A stretch of DNA of 64,000 nucleotides from Sisyra terminalis. Its lineage: Eukaryota > Arthropoda > Insecta > Neuroptera > Sisyridae. The stretch covers positions 11,302,001 through 11,366,000 of the forward strand of contig OY292276.1 of NCBI GenBank assembly GCA_958496175.1. The letters are read 5' to 3'. The position numbers and the translations under genes were made by a program. The notes below the pieces were generated by a model. It made no database searches and was not told the origin of the DNA. It worked only from the letters and a program-made list of their open reading frames with translations. Shown one piece after another: positions 35,761 to 47,626 of the stretch (within the stretch, counting starts at the first letter, position 1; each line of letters opens with the position of its first letter).

Positions 35761-38169
35761 CTAAACAATTTAAGATATAATCAAATAAAAAAGCTGACCT
35801 GATTTTCCACTCAGGACACTACTAATGCATGTGACATTTCTACTTAGTAATCCGGAAGCCGTAAATAAGTTCAAGTATATTATCACCCAAGTTTCAAACG
35901 AGTTTCTCGCTTCTTTGACATTATTTCTATTATTTTTAATAATAGAATTAATATTTATAAAATCCGATTTGTATATAGAAATGAATCCTCTGATAGTTAA
36001 ACATTTAAATGTAATTGTCTCGAAACAACTATTGATGGAATAGAAATGTTACTAAATAGTTTTTATGGAATTTTTTAAGTGAAATTTAAATTAATAATGG
36101 CTAAAAGTGGAAATGTAATATTGCATCACGCCATGTAAGCTCATGCTTTGTTATAAAATTATATTAACACTATAATATCGTTCAAAGAAAGACGTTACAT
36201 TGTTCTCACGTGATGCATTTTTATTATTATTTTTCTGAGAAAAATGTTTTGGTTTTATTTTAGAAATTAAAATGTCAAGAATCTTGAATGAAAATGTCAG
36301 TAAATAAAAGAAAATTAAGAGAAGTTATGACTTGTTTTTGGATTGGTAATCATATTGTCGCTTCCCCTAAATTTGATTACCCTAATTGGGAATTTGAAAA
36401 CAAAAATTTATTAATTTTTTTCATGTATTTTCAAACTTAATTATTAATAATATTGATATTTAATGCAAAAAACTTTAAAAAAAATTTTTTTCAATTAATT
36501 ATAAACGATTAAAAATTGATAAAATTTAAAAAAAAATCACGTGACTATAAACGCGCCATGAGTGGTCACCATAGTTGTGACGTCATAATGTTATACATGG
36601 GAGGCTAGCTCAATGTTAATTTTGTGTTATACCTATTTAATAACAGTACAGCGTTTACAGCTAATACACGTGACTAGACAATAATATTGAAAATTTATTG
36701 CTAAAAAACGAGTCGTTAATGGATTCCAATTAGCTATGTGCGATAAAGTATTTATAAAAGCAAAGTCTGATAATATTCCTGATGTTGATATTTTTATAAT
36801 AACCAATTTAAAAACATTTTGTTAGGAGTTGTTTTTGTAGTATTCGTACATAATGGTACAAAACAAGAACGATAACTTTTAAGGTTCGACATTTTCAATA
36901 TAAATTTCAATATTTAACTATCACAACAGAATTAAATCAATCAAAACACTGTACTTATTATTTCTGTATCAACTGCAATGAGTGACAACTAACATTATGA
37001 CGTCACACGCGCTCGGGTTTGTTCGGGAGCTGTCGGCGTGTTTTCGGTACTAGATTCAAAAATTAATTTTTATTTTGAAATAACTTTTAAATTATTGCGA
37101 AAAAAAAAAACAAAAAATAGTTTTGCTATAAAACTTATATATGATCTTTCCATTTATCACAAAAAAAAAAATCACAAACCCAATTATTATTTTGGAGTAT
37201 CATTAGTATATGTTTTATGAAAGTTATATGAAAAAACAGTACATGGATTATTCTCTGAATTTTTATTTATTAAGAGAAAGATGCTTTGGAGGAAAATACG
37301 ATTTTTACTGAGAAATAATAAAAGTGAGTATGCAGAATACCAAAAAAAATTTGTTGAAATTTTAATTTTATATGCAAAAGCGTACAAATATCAGTGCTTC
37401 ATTTATATTTCCAAATATAACTTTTAAAACAAAACCTATTAAAATGCTTCATGCTTAAATAAAAAAAATAATAAAATAAAACATTTTATTAGTACAATAA
37501 AAGATGAAAATTTATGATGTAAATGTAAAATCACAATGAGACATTTGCATAGAATTGAAATAAAATTCGCATTTGAAGCGGCTTTTAATTTAGTCAAACA
37601 CAAATGATAGCAGTACTCATTTTGCACCCACCAAACAGGCGGAAAAGTTAATACCAACTTTTGCCCGATTTCGTACACGATTTTTCCGGGCATTCATTAT
37701 TCGTACACGAACGATATTATCAGAGCATTGTTAATCGGGGATTTAACATATGCAAGTCGTGTTTTATCAAAATTTTCGCTCTCATTAATTATGTATGTTT
37801 CCAATTCTGCAATGATTGTACACAAATCAACAGCAAAAATCAAATCTCAAAGCTCAAAGCTCCAATATAATGGAATTAGGTGTGATGTTTCGTTGGGGGA
37901 GGGAAACCGTGGATGCCTTGTCAGCTTTTTTTCAAAAGCTCAGTGGGTCATTGATTGTTTTTATTGAGCTTTTATATAAGTGTGAAACAAATTTGAAATT
38001 CTATATTTGCCCTAAATTGATTTTATATCATAAACTTATGGACAAGATTCTTCTAAAAATGATTTCTCATTTGCAGGAGTAATCCCTGCTAGTTAAGTGT
38101 CGTTTTTAACGTAGGTATTTATTGAGAAATAAAATATGTTAAAAATAAATTTCAATGGAATAAGAATCT
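35761..38169. other. Non-genic DNA with two TGACGTCA sites
   Basis: TGACGTCATAATGTTA near 36578-36593 and its inverted complement TAACATTATGACGTCA near 36992-37007 are a 16-bp inverted pair about 400 bp apart. Their cores match the CREB/ATF octamer. Small overlapping frames at 37038-38082 on both strands have no recognised domains. Confidence 0.45.
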
Positions 38170-38173
38170 TTAA

Positions 38174-38890
38174 GGATGGATCACCGTCAGAAAAAAAACA
38201 ATTTTCGATTTTTTTTTCCATAAATGTCTTCTTATAACATTCAAGAATAACGTGTTAAAAGGATTGGAATAGCTGACTAATGTATTTTCACTGATAAAAA
38301 TTGAATAAATTGATAATAACATAAAAAAATATCTTAAAAAAACTTTAAATGCGTTTTTCTCAAAATCAACTATTTAAAATTGAGAGGCAAGATTTCTCGG
38401 AAACTATCCGACGGATTGACTTGAAACTGGAGAGTGTTATAGTTCAACACGTCTTCTTGGTACTGAACCTCTGAAATTGGCCGAACCTCCCCCCCTCAAT
38501 GTGGGAAAGGTCCAAAAAAGGTCGTTTTTTTTAACTTTTTTTTCAAAGTCGCGCCATTTTGTGCATTTTCGACTTTTTTCGGATTTTCGAGGTTCAGTAC
38601 CAAGAAGACGCATTACCAAAACCTAAATTCTTTGAAAAATCATGATCCGACTTCCGGTTTCCGAGAAAACTTGTCTCCCGCTTGCCTCCTCATTTTTGAG
38701 GACCCTTTTTCAAAGCGCTGTAAAAGAGGGAGGGGTGGACATATCGGGGCAAATAAAAAAAATAGTTCAAAACTTCAACTTTTACATGCCGAAGACTTTT
38801 ACATGCCGAAGAATTTTAATATCTCTAATAAAAAAATGGCAGCAGTTTTAAAAAAGTCATTTTTTTTTACGTTCTGACGGTGATCCATCC
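38174..38890. mobile_element. piggyBac-type MITE with TTAA target
   Basis: Terminal repeats GGATGGATCACCGTCAGAA and TTCTGACGGTGATCCATCC are flanked on both sides by TTAA (38170-38173 and 38891-38894), the piggyBac target. A second internal inverted pair (CGTCTTCTTGGTACTGAACC near 38449 and its complement near 38593) makes a nested foldback. The small frames inside are shadows of the palindrome. Confidence 0.85.
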
Positions 38891-38904
38891 TTAAGCAAAA
38901 CTAA

Positions 38905-40407
38905 TCTATACTAAAATATAAAATTCAGTAAATAATTGTTTCAAGAAGCCCTTATTCCAAATTTAACATTTTTAAAATTTTTGTCTGTCTGTATGTCTCG
39001 ATTTAACTAAAGAACGGAACAACCGACTTTAATGAAATTTGGTATTAAGATACAACACAATTTCTCACACATGTAAGGCTTCTTATCATTCCTTAAAAAA
39101 AATAAGGGAAGGTATTCTCTAGGGATGAAACAAAAAATTTTTACTTTAGACAGGCGAGTTATATATCATTGGAAAGGTAATTAAAAGTTAGAAAATAATC
39201 TGTAAAAATATTTTTTGTTGAACTGATAAAAAGCACAGTTAATTCAATTTAAAGTCTAAAAAATTGCCTCTTTGAAATATAAATGTTTATATATATAAAA
39301 CACATGGTTGATGTTAATAGCGTAATGGCTTACGTATCTGACATTCTGATCCTCCTAATTATAAAGACGTGGGTTCAAATCTTACAGTAAACTTTTTTTT
39401 TACAAAATTGTTGTAAATAAACCCTTAAAGTTGCTCGATAAGGAAATAATAACGAAAAAAAGTAATAGTAATAATAACAATAATAATAGTAATAAAACTT
39501 AAAGTAAATACGTTTTTAAAACCGTGCCTACATAAAATCTTGTATTAATATACTCCCTTTGACTGATGAAATTTTAATTAATAAATACCCCTAAAATACC
39601 CCTTTTACTCAAAAGGGGTAACTAAGTTTTTATGAGAAAATGTAGAGTTAATCAACAATCGAAATTTTGAATTTAATAAGTGTAAGTAATAAATAAATAA
39701 TTAATTAATAATAAGTTTCTGTTTTTGTTATATCATTTTAATAACAACATTTTAAATAACATCATTTCACTTAATTAGTATGAAAGTTTATGCAATAGGT
39801 ACTTATACCAACTACCAAAGAGGCGGTTTTTAATTTTTGTTTGTTTTTCAAAAATCAAACTTTTTGAACTCTAATTTTTGTGAACCAATGATTATGACCT
39901 GGAGGAATTATATATTCTGCTAAAAAGTATTAAAGGAGCAATTTTTATCATATATTTCATTATCAATAAAAATATACAATCTTCCAAACTAACTTTTCTT
40001 CGGTATTTAGATCAATTAGAAAATCAATTATTGTTATTGAAAATAAATAAAATATTCGAATTTACTTCCACGCTTTCCACCTATTTCCAACAATTTTGTA
40101 TGTGCAACGTCCAAATGTGCAAGATCGAATTGATTTTTAGTCATGATAATCAAAATAAAGGTCATCATTTTTTTCGTTTTACATTGTATTTTCAAATATA
40201 AATGCATATTTGTATCGATGAAATTTGGAAAGTGTTTTTCTTATACGATGCTCATAAATAATAAGAAAGGGTTTTTGATAATTCCTCCCCTAAAAGATTG
40301 AAAAATGGTAGCAAAGTTTGCACGGCAAAACGTCTAATAAACAATCGAAATTTTAAATTTCATAGTCACAGTATTGTTACGCAGACGAAGTCGCAGGCAT
40401 CAGCTAG
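38905..40407 (+). mobile_element. Non-autonomous Helitron, family 1 copy B
   Basis: It starts A|TCTATACTAAAATATAAAAT and ends GACGAAGTCGCAGGCATCAG then CTAG|T at 40404-40407, matching copy A at 22711-23734 at both ends. The interior differs: the 5' ~350 bp and last ~35 bp are shared, while the middle contains a tRNA-like segment and unrelated AT-rich DNA. No Rep/helicase coding sequence. Confidence 0.85.
39312..39400 (+). mobile_element. tRNA-derived SINE-like segment
   Basis: TAGCGTAATGGCTTACGTATC resembles the A-box/D-arm region of tRNA-Arg, and GTGGGTTCAAATC is a good B box about 50 bp on. An eight-T run directly follows, as for a Pol III terminator. The cloverleaf does not fold cleanly, so it is a SINE head or tRNA pseudogene captured in the Helitron. 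Confidence 0.55.
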
Positions 40408-40408
40408 T

Positions 40409-41249
40409 CTAAAATAAATCTCTACCCCGATTTTCAAGACGAAATTTTCGTCTTAGAAAACATTTAAGTAATTTTTTGTCTTTTGAATTGGCATAAGTAT
40501 TGATTTGAATACACCTATTTGCATCCCTTTGTTTGAGAGCCACCGAACTAAACCACCCACCTATAAAAATTATTTATAATAATAAAAATGAAGAAATATT
40601 ACGTGAAAACACTTCACTTACATAAAACACAAACAACACAAAAAGTTGTTCTATTTTTATGTATTTATTATATAGATACGTACCAGTAGGTAGTTGTAAA
40701 TGGAACAGAGATATTGTAATATTCAATTTTGATTTATATTTTTATACATAAAATAAAATACGATTGTTTGACTTATATTTCCAGGATATACATTTCCATG
40801 TTTGTTTTTAATGAAACTTTCCTCTACGAAAAACAAACATTAAATCAGAATTGCCGTTGCTTTTGAAAATCTGCGATATTTTATCGGTGAAAAAATCAAA
40901 GTTATCATTTCAGGAAAAGTGCTTTCTTGGCTTAAAAATTGTGCTCTATGTAACCACCGTTGGAATTTAAGGGTTGGGATTGCGGAAATAAACCAAAGTT
41001 TATGCGGATTAGAAAGGGAATTGGCAAGAAAATAAAACTATGTATATACATAATATGTTTACGGATATTCTTATAAGATTTAAGAGATTATATTTCAGTA
41101 AATAAACGTTGGTATTTACTTATTTAAGTGTATTAAATTTGTGAGAATGGAATTCGTTTAGCTAAATGAAGATTTAGGCTCATTTTGATAATTCGATTAC
41201 ATATTTTTAGTATTGAGTTATTTATCGGTAAAAGTTTTACTATATATAT
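40409..41249. other. Non-genic AT-rich DNA
   Basis: No gene, RNA or repeat end that I can support. Confidence 0.5.
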
Positions 41250-42219
41250 TACGGTGATTTTTTTTTTTTATTTTTTTGGGTCCCATCGTGAAATTTTGTT
41301 GGAAATACCAAAAAAAAAATCCCTGAAAGTTTGAGCCCTTAATATTAATTTTAAGTCCTCGACCAAGACGTGTAAAGATTTCCCATTGAAAATACACGGA
41401 AACTCTGATTTTTATTTTTAAATTTCTATATCTCAGTGGCATTTCATGGGATCGCTTTTACCGAAGATGATTTTTTCTCAGAATTAAACGCTCTACAAAA
41501 GTGCCCATTCCGACAAAGTCGTAACTCACACCGGTGAGGTAGTACGGGCCACTGAACCTGATTTTTCCATAAAATTCGCGTTTCTTTTGCATTTATCTCG
41601 TAAATAACAAGAACTACGGAAAAATTATAAATAAAAAACTTGTAGAGAATTTGATTTCCTACAAAAAAGTTCCTGTAGACCATATTAAACGAGATATTAA
41701 GCCTTGAATTGATTTTTCTGTGAAATTTTTGCCGATCATTGATTTTACATAATCTGTATACAAATATAACTAAAAGAATTTTTTTTGGGTTACCTGAAAA
41801 GCTAGGTTTATAAAAATAATCCACAGTCAGTTTTTCACAGTTTTTATTTATAATTTTTCCGTAGCTCTTGTTATTTACGAGATAAATGCAAAAAAAAACG
41901 CGAATTTTATGGAAAAATCAGGTTCAGTGGCCCGTACTACCTCACCGGTGTGAGTTACGACTTTGTCGCAATGGACACTTTTGTAGAGCGTTTAATTCTG
42001 AGAAAAAACCATCTTCGGTAAAAGCGATCCCATGAAATGCCGCTGAGATATAGAAATTTAAAAATAAAAAATCAGAGTTTCCGTGTATTTTCAATGGGAA
42101 ATCTTTACACGTCTTGGTCGAGGACTTAAAATTAATATTAAGGGCTTAAACTTTCAGAGATTTTTTTTTTGGTATTTCCAACAAAATTTCACGATGGGAC
42201 CAAAAAAAAAATCACCCTA
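41250..42219. mobile_element. hAT-type foldback element, family C copy 1
   Basis: The ends are TACGGTGATTTTTTTT (one change from TAGGGTGA) and the inverted AAAAATCACCCTA. Long arms share GGTCCCATCGTGAAATTTTG, ACTCACACCGGTGAGGTAGT and CGCTCTACAAAAGTGCCCAT. The two minus-strand frames inside (74 and 126 codons) are artefacts of the palindrome. No clean target duplication survives here; the sister copy at 45265 has one. Confidence 0.85.
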
Positions 42220-42245
42220 ATAAAACCCTAAACGATGAAACCTAG

Positions 42246-42297
42246 AAATCTGTAAGACAAAATGCCTAATACCTAATACTTGTCTTGCAGATTTCTA
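42246..42297. repeat. Short hairpin
   Basis: GAAATCTGTAAGACAA and TTGTCTTGCAGATTTC form an inverted pair with a ~20-bp loop containing a tandem TGCCTAATACCTAATAC. Origin unknown. Confidence 0.6.
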
Positions 42298-42424
42298 CGT
42301 TTTTTCATAGTAACCACCCTTGGATTTTCCTTCCTGTAAAACACTATACAAATTAAAAAAAAGAATAACCTGCATAATTGTTTAGTATAGTTACCTAATA
42401 CTTTTTTGGATATTCTTCATAAAA

Positions 42425-42540
42425 ATCCCTGTTAAAAAAAGGCATTTAGAGCCATTATGAAATCATTACGTTTAAAATACCTTTAATAACTTTAAACGAC
42501 TTCTAATGGGTTTTTAACCTAATACCTTTTTAACAGGGAT
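42425..42540. mobile_element. 116-bp MITE, copy 1
   Basis: Termini ATCCCTGTTAAAAAAAGG and CCTTTTTAACAGGGAT are inverted repeats. A related copy in reverse orientation is at about 53513-53626. No coding sequence. Confidence 0.75.
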
Positions 42541-42683
42541 AGGCTGTCAACAATAATCAATTTAACAAAAGCCTAAAATTGTTTAATTTTTCTTGAAGGA
42601 AATAGAAACTAATGTGGAAATGCTAAACAATAAGTTTATCATATGAACTATTGAGTTAAGTGGATATGAATAATACATACATA

Positions 42684-43232
42684 TAGGATGTCCCAACAAA
42701 AGCACCGGATTTATATTTGCTGCCATTTTGTTAATACGAGTTGTATGGTGATTTTTTTTTTTTTTTTTGGCAGTTGTTACATACAGACCCCGCGATTTAA
42801 AAGTATAGAGAAGGTTTCAAAAAAAAACGTTTAACTATTGTAAAAATATATTACAAAAATGGTGGCATATTTGCGAAAATAGTTCGCCAATTACGTCAAG
42901 TTTTCGGACGAAAAAATGCACCAATTTAATCGACAGTATGGTGTTTAGCTACAAAATTTGAGACCAAATTTACGTTTATGGATCTGAAGATCTTTTGTAC
43001 ATTATAGTTCTTGTCGGTTACTTGAAAATATAGCCACAGTAAGGGCATCGAAGGTAGAGAATCTAGGAACTTTTATTGAGCATCGTGGTATGTTAATGGA
43101 TTTTTTGTGGCCCGAATTGGATGTAATTGGTGTAAAGGACATATTTTTTCAACAAGACAGTGCCACCAACCATACAGAACGTCAAACAATGGTCTTACAA
43201 CACACCAAATATTCAGACCGTGCCATTCCTTG
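42684..43232 (+). pseudogene. mariner-type transposase remnant, internally deleted
   Basis: An end TA|GGATGTCCCAACAAAAGCAC is followed by a helix-turn-helix region (KIVRQLRQVFGRKNAP, then TKFETKFTF). After only about 100 bp this joins the catalytic part DFLWPELDVI...IFFQQDSATNHTERQTMVL, which matches the FQQDGATCHTA block of the insect IS630/mariner family. Most of the middle is deleted and stops are present. The 3' part of the gene is replaced by the foldback element at 43233. Confidence 0.8.
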
Positions 43233-44007
43233 ATTTTGCGTGCATATATATTTATAGAAAATTGAATTCCCTACAAAAAATGTTTCTTTGAAAATTTTCG
43301 CCAGACACGCCGTTTCCGAATAATCAAGCTTTAAACATTGATATAATTTTTAGATTTATCTTCTTTATTTTGGAAGTTTGTAACTAACGAACAAATAAAT
43401 TTATAGAAATGAACAATATAGATTCTTGAAGAGAATTTAATGCTCTACAAAAAAAAGTCTTTTAACGTTTTTACATAAAATCACTCTTTCAAAATTGGTT
43501 CAACAACGAAAAAAACAATAATTTAATTTTTCCTTCAACTTTAATTGTGAATAACTTTTGAAAAAATGATTTTATGTAAAAACGTTAAGAGATCTTTTTT
43601 GTAGAGCATTAAATACCCTTAAAGAATATAAATTGTATACTTCTATATATTTATTTGTTCGTTAGTTACAAAATTCCAAAATAAAGAAGATAAATCTAAA
43701 AATTATATCAATGTTTAAAGCTTGATTATTCGGTAACGGAGTGTCTGGCAAAAATTTTTAAAGAAATTTTTTTTGTAGGGAATTTAATTTTCTATAAATA
43801 TATGTGCAGATGAATATTTTTACCTTAATAGTTTGACAGTATTGACGCAAAAATGAAAGCACAAATAAAAAATCGAAATTAAAGATGATAGACCTCTTAA
43901 TCATAATATTAATGGCTCAACCTTCCCGATATTTTTTTTGTTACCTGGAACAATATTTTCGATATACTTTTCAAAAAAAAAATAGTCGATTTTTTTAGCC
44001 CAGTCTA
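43233..44007. mobile_element. hAT-type foldback element, family B copy 2, truncated
   Basis: It matches 30941-31909 through the palindromic arms and ends AAAAATAGTCGATTTTTTT...GCCCAGTCTA, but the outer ~200 bp of the left arm is missing where it joins the mariner remnant. Confidence 0.85.
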
Positions 44008-44009
44008 AT

Positions 44010-45264
44010 AGTTATGGTTAGTTTCAGCAAAACGTTTAGGTTTAAATATTGAAATTTTGCAACCTAATATTTGAGTCCACTATCAATGATAAATTCCAAC
44101 TACATAAATGGAAATTTTTGTAATTTAAATTGGAAACAAAATGGCTTCGGAATATAAATTATTTATTACTCCTATACTTCATTTTTCCATTGTTTGAAAT
44201 TTTCATTCATTCGACACAAATTCCGAACTTTAAACGTATCATGAATTTTTAGGGGTGGAAAACTCGGTGAAAAAAACCGAGACAAAAGGGCGCCTCAAAG
44301 ACATTTTTCGAGACGTTGAATTATTGCGTTACAAAGTCCCGGACTTTTGCAAAAAGGAAAAGATATCTACAACCGATTTTAATCCCTAAATTGTTTCAAT
44401 ATTCCACCACATATATTTCCGCTTTGAAGATTTCCCTTTTCAAAGAACAAAAAACCGATATATGGATACGGTAAAAGCAATCGAAAGAAATAACCAGAAA
44501 AAGAATATTTTCCCGAGGGAGGGCGAATGTTTGCCAAATGCCAACAATTTTCAAGACGGAAATGACATTTTTGCTGGACTTTCATTGAAAACGGTTTCGA
44601 AACATTTTACGTGTGGTATATTTTACATGCAAACTTGTCACACCTCTTTTTTGTGAAAAGATTTCCTCAAAATAAACCGACAGCATCTAGAACGCGTAAA
44701 ATTTATATATCACTGCGCTGCTGAAGTCACTGAAATACTCTACTGATTTTTTGTCAAAGTAATTTTGGCTGATGTGAGATTGGATGTGATAATTTTTTTT
44801 TGCGTCCCCAACCACGTGCCAGCCGACCAACTAATATTAATCAAATGCCTTTTTTCGTAAACGTATTACATAAGTTTAATTCACCACAATCGTAGAATAA
44901 ATATCAATAAAAATTTCCGCGTTTATAGTCCACATGATTCATACTCTGTTTCGGGCGATTTTCCGCAGAAAATCAATCAATAGAAATTGGCTACGGTAAT
45001 AAATATTGAGAATAATTCCACCGATAATTCCTCTTGAAACCATCACACATTTGACAAGCATTAATTTATTACAATCGTTAAATGCAATATCTTTCGCTAC
45101 TTTTCAATTCAATAGATATATAGGGTGGGCTTTAACGTGGATAATTTTAAGTACAATGATTGGTGACTAATAATTTAAATTTCATCTCAATAACCATTTT
45201 AATAAACCACCTCGTCACATTAGATACGATGGTAATCCTCCTAGACTTAAAAAGAAATATAGAT
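44010..45264. other. Non-genic DNA
   Basis: No gene is supported; the 64- and 68-codon frames near 44379-44656 on opposite strands overlap and lack domains. TAGGGTGGGCTTTAA at 45121-45135 may be the left end of a larger element with TTAAGCCCACCCTGTA at 48509-48524. Confidence 0.45.
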
Positions 45265-45986
45265 TAGGGTGATTTTTTTTTTTTTGGTCCCATCGTGAAA
45301 TTTTGTTGGAAATACCAAAAAAAAAAATTCTATGAAAGTTTTAGCCCTTAATATTAATTTTAAGTCCTCGACCAAGACGTGTAAAGATTTCCCATTGAAA
45401 ATACACGGAAACTCTGATTTTTTATTTTTAAATTTCTATATCTCAGCGGCATTTCATGGGATCGCTTTTACCGAATATGGTTTTTTCTCAGAATTAAACG
45501 CTCTACAAAAGTGCCCATTGCGACAAAGTCGTAACTCACACCGATGAGGTAGTACGGGCCACTGAACCTGATTTTCCATAAAATTCGCGTTTTTTTGCAT
45601 TTATCTCGTAAATAACAAGAGCTACGGAAAAATTATAAATGAAAAACTTGTAGAGAATTTGATTTCCTACAAAAAAGTTCCTGTAGACCAAATCGCGAAG
45701 ATCAATATTAAACGAGATATTAAGCCTTGAATTTTATAGAAAAATTAGGTTCAGTGGCCCGTACTACCTCACCGGTGTGAGTTACGACTTTGTCGCAATG
45801 GGCACTTTTGTAGAGCGTTTAATTCTGAGAAAAAACCATCTTTGGTAAAAGCGATCCCATGAAATGCCGCTGAGATATAGAAATTTAAAAATGAAAAATC
45901 AGAGTTTCCGTGTATTTTCAATGGGAAATCTTTACACGTCTTGGTCGAGGACTTAAAATTAATATTAAGGGCTCAAATACACCCTA
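45265..45986. mobile_element. hAT-type foldback element, family C copy 2
   Basis: It is 722 bp, TAGGGTGATTTTTTTTTT to ACACCCTA, with the exact 8-bp duplication ATATAGAT (45257-45264, 45987-45994). The same arms as 41250-42219 are present but the central ~200 bp is deleted. The 71-codon frame inside is an artefact. Confidence 0.9.
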
Positions 45987-45987
45987 A

Positions 45988-46132
45988 TATAGATATATCC
46001 TTTTTAATACAAATTTTCAGAGGACTAGGATCAAAATAAGCAGTTAAAACTTGGCGAATAAAAATAAAGTTTTTACTACTTATTTTGATCCTAGTCCTCT
46101 GAAAATTTGTATTAAAAAAGATATATCTATAT
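45988..46132. repeat. Near-perfect 145-bp hairpin and neighbouring relic
   Basis: TATAGATATATCCTTTTTAA through AGGACTAGGATCAAAATAAG is mirrored by CTTATTTTGATCCTAGTCCT through TTAAAAAAGATATATCTATA. A diverged second inverted set with AAATAAGCAGTTAAAAC and GTTTTAACTGCTTATTT follows at about 46220-46345, so this is a dispersed hairpin family. Confidence 0.8.
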
Positions 46133-46345
46133 TTTTGGTTTAGGTCTAGAAGGATTTTATCGGATTCATCGTATCTAATATATATCTATATAGGATATAT
46201 CTATATATTTATTTATATATCTCTATTTGACTAGGATCCAAATAAGCAGTTAAAACCAATCTCTTTAGTTAAAACTTAACTTTTATTCGCCAAGTTTTAA
46301 CTGCTTATTTTGTTTCTAATCCTCTAAGAATTTGTATTAAACTGT

Positions 46346-46870
46346 TATCACCAAGGATCTGAAATTTTACCATAATACATATATCCTCTCTATGGTTCTA
46401 AAGTTACTAGGCTTTAGTGTTAGCTATCGTAGAAGTAAAAAGAAAATCAAAGAGAATTTTCTACAGTAGTGAACGATGATACCAAATTCTAAAGCTCTTC
46501 GAAAATTTCAAAGATAGTTATCCTACAATTCTAATATCCACAAAAAAGTTTAGAAAAACATGAAAACTCTGGAAAGCCTGGAAAATCTGGGAAACCCATT
46601 TCTTCTAGAGGAAACATTCAGGGATGCTTCAGAGTTCCAGATTTCATTTCGAATGAATAACATTATATAAACCAATAGACAAAAGTGTGATCCACTTATG
46701 GTCTCAGAAATTCATAAAATTTTCCCCAGGTTGAACCAATAAACCACCATTTTTCCAACATCCCTCCAAAAATTCTTTGAGCTATGTTGGAAAACCACTC
46801 GTATTTCCCCCAATATTTCAGCTAATACATCTAAATTACCACAAACCCTTTTTCCACATGATATCCGTAC
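46346..46870. other. Non-genic DNA
   Basis: No feature I can support; the 86-codon minus-strand frame at 46712-46972 overlaps the MITE that follows and has no domain. Confidence 0.45.
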
Positions 46871-46874
46871 ATAA

Positions 46875-47083
46875 TGCAGGCCATTCACGCTCCAACTTGC
46901 AATCCAACTAGTCGGACTACTAGTTGGATCGCCTAAATAATCCGCTAGACATCCAACTTCCAACAACACCATTCACGGTCCACTTTAGATCTTAGTATCA
47001 CTTATTATCACTTTAGACTTTAGATCCAACTTCGAAAGTCGGACCACTAGTTGGACTGCAAGTCGGAGCGTGAATAACCTGCT
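46875..47083. mobile_element. PIF/Harbinger-like MITE, copy 1
   Basis: Terminal repeats TGCAGGCCATTCACGCTCC and GGAGCGTGAATAACCTGCT are flanked by a 3-bp TAA on both sides (46872-46874, 47084-47086). A 3-bp TWA duplication is characteristic of PIF/Harbinger. Internally there are several CCAACTAGTNGGAC palindromes. Confidence 0.75.
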
Positions 47084-47249
47084 TAAAGAGCCACGACCTT
47101 ACCCTTACATAATGATCCTAAACCGATTAGCCAACAAAAATTTATAGTTTGAATTTTCTGCAATTTTATTTTACCAATCAATGGGAAATTTTTCGTAGAG
47201 GTTTGTGAAAGAATTCGTTTCGATTTTGACAAAATAATTAAGTAGTAAT

Positions 47250-47626
47250 CAGTGGCGAACTAAGGCTAAAGGCCCTTTAGGGCCCTAGGCAACATTGTAA
47301 TTCCGGGTCTATTGAATACATTTCAGCAATAATTATAAATATCACGTTTTTCTGTCAAATGCTACTGAAAATTATCTATAAAATTAAAAACCTAATTTTA
47401 GGGCCTAGGCCTTAAGCAGGTCATTCACGTTCCGACTTGCAGTCCAACTAGTCGGACTACTAGTTGGATCTTTTAGTTGGATCACCTAAATGATCCGACT
47501 AGCCTAACTAGACATCCAACTTCCAACAACACCATTCTCGGTCCGACTTTAGATTCAACTTCGAAAGTCGGACCACAAGTTGGACTGCAAGTCGGAGCGT
47601 GAATGGCCTGCTTTAGTTCGCCCCTG
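47250..47626. mobile_element. hAT MITE, interrupted
   Basis: Ends CAGTGGCGAACTAA and TTAGTTCGCCCCTG, with an exact 8-bp duplication GTAGTAAT (47242-47249, 47627-47634). Without the nested PIF MITE it would be about 180 bp. Confidence 0.85.
47415..47612. mobile_element. PIF/Harbinger-like MITE, copy 2 (nested)
   Basis: AGCAGGTCATTCACGTTCCG to GGAGCGTGAATGGCCTGCT, 198 bp, flanked by TTA duplications (47412-47414, 47613-47615). It is homologous over its full length to 46875-47083. Confidence 0.8.

Noticed and set aside
41444..41824. 126-codon minus-strand frame
   Set aside because: It lies wholly inside the arm of a non-coding foldback element present in a second copy where the frame is not kept.
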